A stretch of 6,944 nucleotides of DNA. Source: an uncultured Lachnospiraceae bacterium. GTDB taxonomy: Bacteria; Bacillota; Clostridia; Lachnospirales; Lachnospiraceae. The stretch covers positions 1 through 6,944 of the forward strand of contig CACZNZ010000605.1 of NCBI GenBank assembly GCA_902782625.1, in the 5' to 3' direction. Every line of letters starts with the position of its first letter. Positions within the stretch are counted from its first letter, which is position 1. Positions 5,737-6,944 of the stretch are shown piece by piece. A program made the position numbers and the translations under genes. The notes below the pieces were generated by a model. The model was not told where the DNA came from. It searched no databases and saw nothing but the letters and a program-made list of their open reading frames with translations.

Positions 5737-6944
5737 TCTTTTTCCTCTTATTGCCGGTACATTGCATTTGGCCCTTTTTCCTGTGCCACTTGAGGAGATC
5801 GAGAGCGTACCAGATCCCGAACATTGTGGCATTTTCCGCGGGCAGTAATAATAAGTTATTAAACATTGAGTACAGCGCGATACTGATCATCCAGATCGCG
5901 AGTGTCCTGTCGTTTTCCAATACGGACGCATAAAGAATGACTGTATAAAACAAAAGGATCATGATAAAAACGATCAGGCCGTAATAGATCATATCCTTTA
6001 TGTATGCACTGTCAAGGTAGAAATATGCACCCTTCGTCGAATCGGTATTCTCTCTGATCTGAGTTCCAAACAGATGAACTCCGTAAGTATCGAGTCCCTG
6101 CTTGGAAAGAGCGACTCTTTTATGGGAGAAGGAGTTGAGTTTCGACATCCACTTGACGTTTGAATTGTAAATCTTCGAAACGTAATAGGTTATAAATGCC
6201 ATCAAAGGGAAGAAAGTAGCTGCCAGGATCCTGCACAGGGCATTGTTTCTGATAAAAGGGATCCGGAACTTCACGATGATCACATATAACGCGATAAAAA
6301 GCATACAGATCGCGAATGGCAGGGAAGTATCCGTAACCATGTATAACCAGACCGTTACCGCCGACATCAGGATGATCAAAGGCCACGGGACAGTCTTTCT
6401 CTGTGCGACCCCTCCGTTCTTCCCGGCTCTGTCAGGCTCCGTAAAGACATAAAACGTGCAGAACAGAATGTTCATGAAATTAATAGCACCGAATGTGACA
6501 AACACAAAATTAAGGTATTCTCTCACGCGGCCATTGATCTCACTTCGTTCCAGTTCATTATATCCGACTGAATAAGTCAGTACCGGGATGAGCCACAGCA
6601 CCAGACATGTGACAAGAGTCACCTTGCAGATCCGCCGGAACGAGATATTTCTGGCTCCATAAACCAAAAGCAGCACCTGGATCAGAGGCATTCCGGTATT
6701 GATGTTCTGCTGAACCACTATAAAAACAGCTGCAGCTGTAATAAATACCGCGGCAGCTCTTTTGTGCAGAGTTGTTTCTGTGAGAACAATCTTGACGAAA
6801 AAGATCAGCATACAGAAGTAGCGCGTAACTGTCAGTATTTTGTCGCCGAAAAGCTCTAGGAAGATCGTTCTGCTTATATAAAACTGAATCAGCCAAAGAA
6901 CGAGCCCGGTAAAGAAAAGGATCTCGCCAAAACTGACGCGGATC
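5720..6944 (-). CDS. wzy: Wzy-like polysaccharide polymerase (5' end outside window)
   Basis: A polytopic membrane protein, of which 407 residues are visible. A Met codon occurs at 6811, but the frame stays open for another 44 codons to the window edge, and these encode hydrophobic, membrane-like sequence (LFFTGLVLWLIQFYIS). The true start is therefore beyond 6944. Numbering from Met 6811, there are about eight further hydrophobic segments and a large hydrophilic loop (about 213-268) containing HKRVAL, TYGVHLFGTQI and FYLDSAYIKDMIYYGL. A late Arg-containing outside loop ending in (L)DSxYxxxxxxYG is typical of Wzy/O-antigen polymerases of Gram-positive capsule loci. It should join repeat units on the outer membrane face. 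Wzy proteins share little sequence, so the call rests on topology, this loop and position next to wzx. An O-antigen ligase (WaaL-like) is the main alternative but is unlikely in this context. Confidence 0.8.
   Translation of the reverse strand, partial: IRVSFGEILFFTGLVLWLIQFYISRTIFLELFGDKILTVTRYFCMLIFFVKIVLTETTLHKRAAAVFITAAAVFIVVQQNINTGMPLIQVLLLVYGARNISFRRICKVTLVTCLVLWLIPVLTYSVGYNELERSEINGRVREYLNFVFVTFGAINFMNILFCTFYVFTEPDRAGKNGGVAQRKTVPWPLIILMSAVTVWLYMVTDTSLPFAICMLFIALYVIIVKFRIPFIRNNALCRILAATFFPLMAFITYYVSKIYNSNVKWMSKLNSFSHKRVALSKQGLDTYGVHLFGTQIRENTDSTKGAYFYLDSAYIKDMIYYGLIVFIMILLFYTVILYASVLENDRTLAIWMISIALYSMFNNLLLLPAENATMFGIWYALDLLKWHRKKGQMQCTGNKRKKIEHAA
5744..5749 (-). promoter_or_regulatory. 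Shine-Dalgarno site deciding the TTG start of wzx
   Basis: AAGAGG on the minus strand lies 7 nt before TTG 5736-5734. It falls inside the end of wzy, where the same bases encode the basic KRKK tail. It argues for the TTG start over the upstream ATG at 5832. Confidence 0.75.

Noticed and set aside
5737..5832. Upstream extension of the flippase gene to ATG 5832
   Set aside because: It lies wholly inside the polymerase gene, encodes a Ser/Gly-rich stretch without family character, and has a weaker ribosome site than TTG 5736.
6809..6811. ATG 6811 as the true start of the polymerase
   Set aside because: The frame remains open for 44 more codons to the window edge and these encode membrane-like sequence, so the real start is outside.
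6558..6896. 112-codon minus-strand open frame
   Set aside because: It overlaps the polymerase gene in another frame; the polymerase frame is hydrophobic, continuous to the window edge and matches the family topology.
1..6944. CRISPR array, tRNA/rRNA genes, insertion sequence or phage remnants
   Set aside because: I looked for regularly spaced repeats, tRNA-like cloverleaf ends, terminal inverted repeats and transposase motifs on both strands and found none; nearly all of the window is accounted for by six genes.

Overview
The window is a piece of a low- to mid-GC Firmicutes genome, most likely an anaerobic member of the Clostridia. The reasons are an RnfC N-terminus of clostridial type, purine-rich Shine-Dalgarno sites, TTG starts, and an export/polymerisation gene set of Gram-positive type that includes a CotH-family protein. 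I cannot name family or genus from the sequence. All genes lie on the minus strand, so the reading order is from high to low coordinates.

From right to left: a 5'-truncated Wzy-like polysaccharide polymerase (5720-6944); a Wzx-like lipid-linked oligosaccharide flippase (4282-5736, TTG start, 17-nt overlap with wzy); a lipoprotein with an intact transglutaminase-like Cys-His-Asp triad (3383-4285, ATGA overlap with wzx); a Wzz-type chain-length protein carrying what looks like a shortened, Walker-motif-less BY-kinase domain at its C-terminus (2000-3331, TTG start); and a membrane-anchored or secreted CotH-kinase-family protein (352-1995). These five form one tight operon. The largest gap is 51 nt, with two overlaps and one 4-nt junction. 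A 194-bp gap (158-351) follows, and then the first 52 codons of rnfC run off the left edge. This gap is the only sizeable non-coding stretch. It holds a candidate rnfC promoter and a hairpin/T-tract on the plus strand. No stretch of more than 300 bases lacks a gene.

Working model: repeat units are flipped by Wzx, polymerised by Wzy on the outer face of the membrane and length-controlled by Wzz, giving a capsule or exopolysaccharide. Glycosyltransferases and the priming enzyme presumably lie upstream, beyond 6944. The unusual part is the tail of the operon. Two predicted extracytoplasmic protein-modifying enzyme types, a transglutaminase-like lipoprotein and a CotH-like kinase, bracket the Wzz gene. 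This suggests that proteins at the cell surface are modified together with polysaccharide export. The system is recognisable but the combination is uncommon; its function is inference.

I saw no tRNA, rRNA, CRISPR, insertion sequence or phage gene. Both window ends fall exactly on GATC, and GATC is about three-fold more frequent than base composition predicts.
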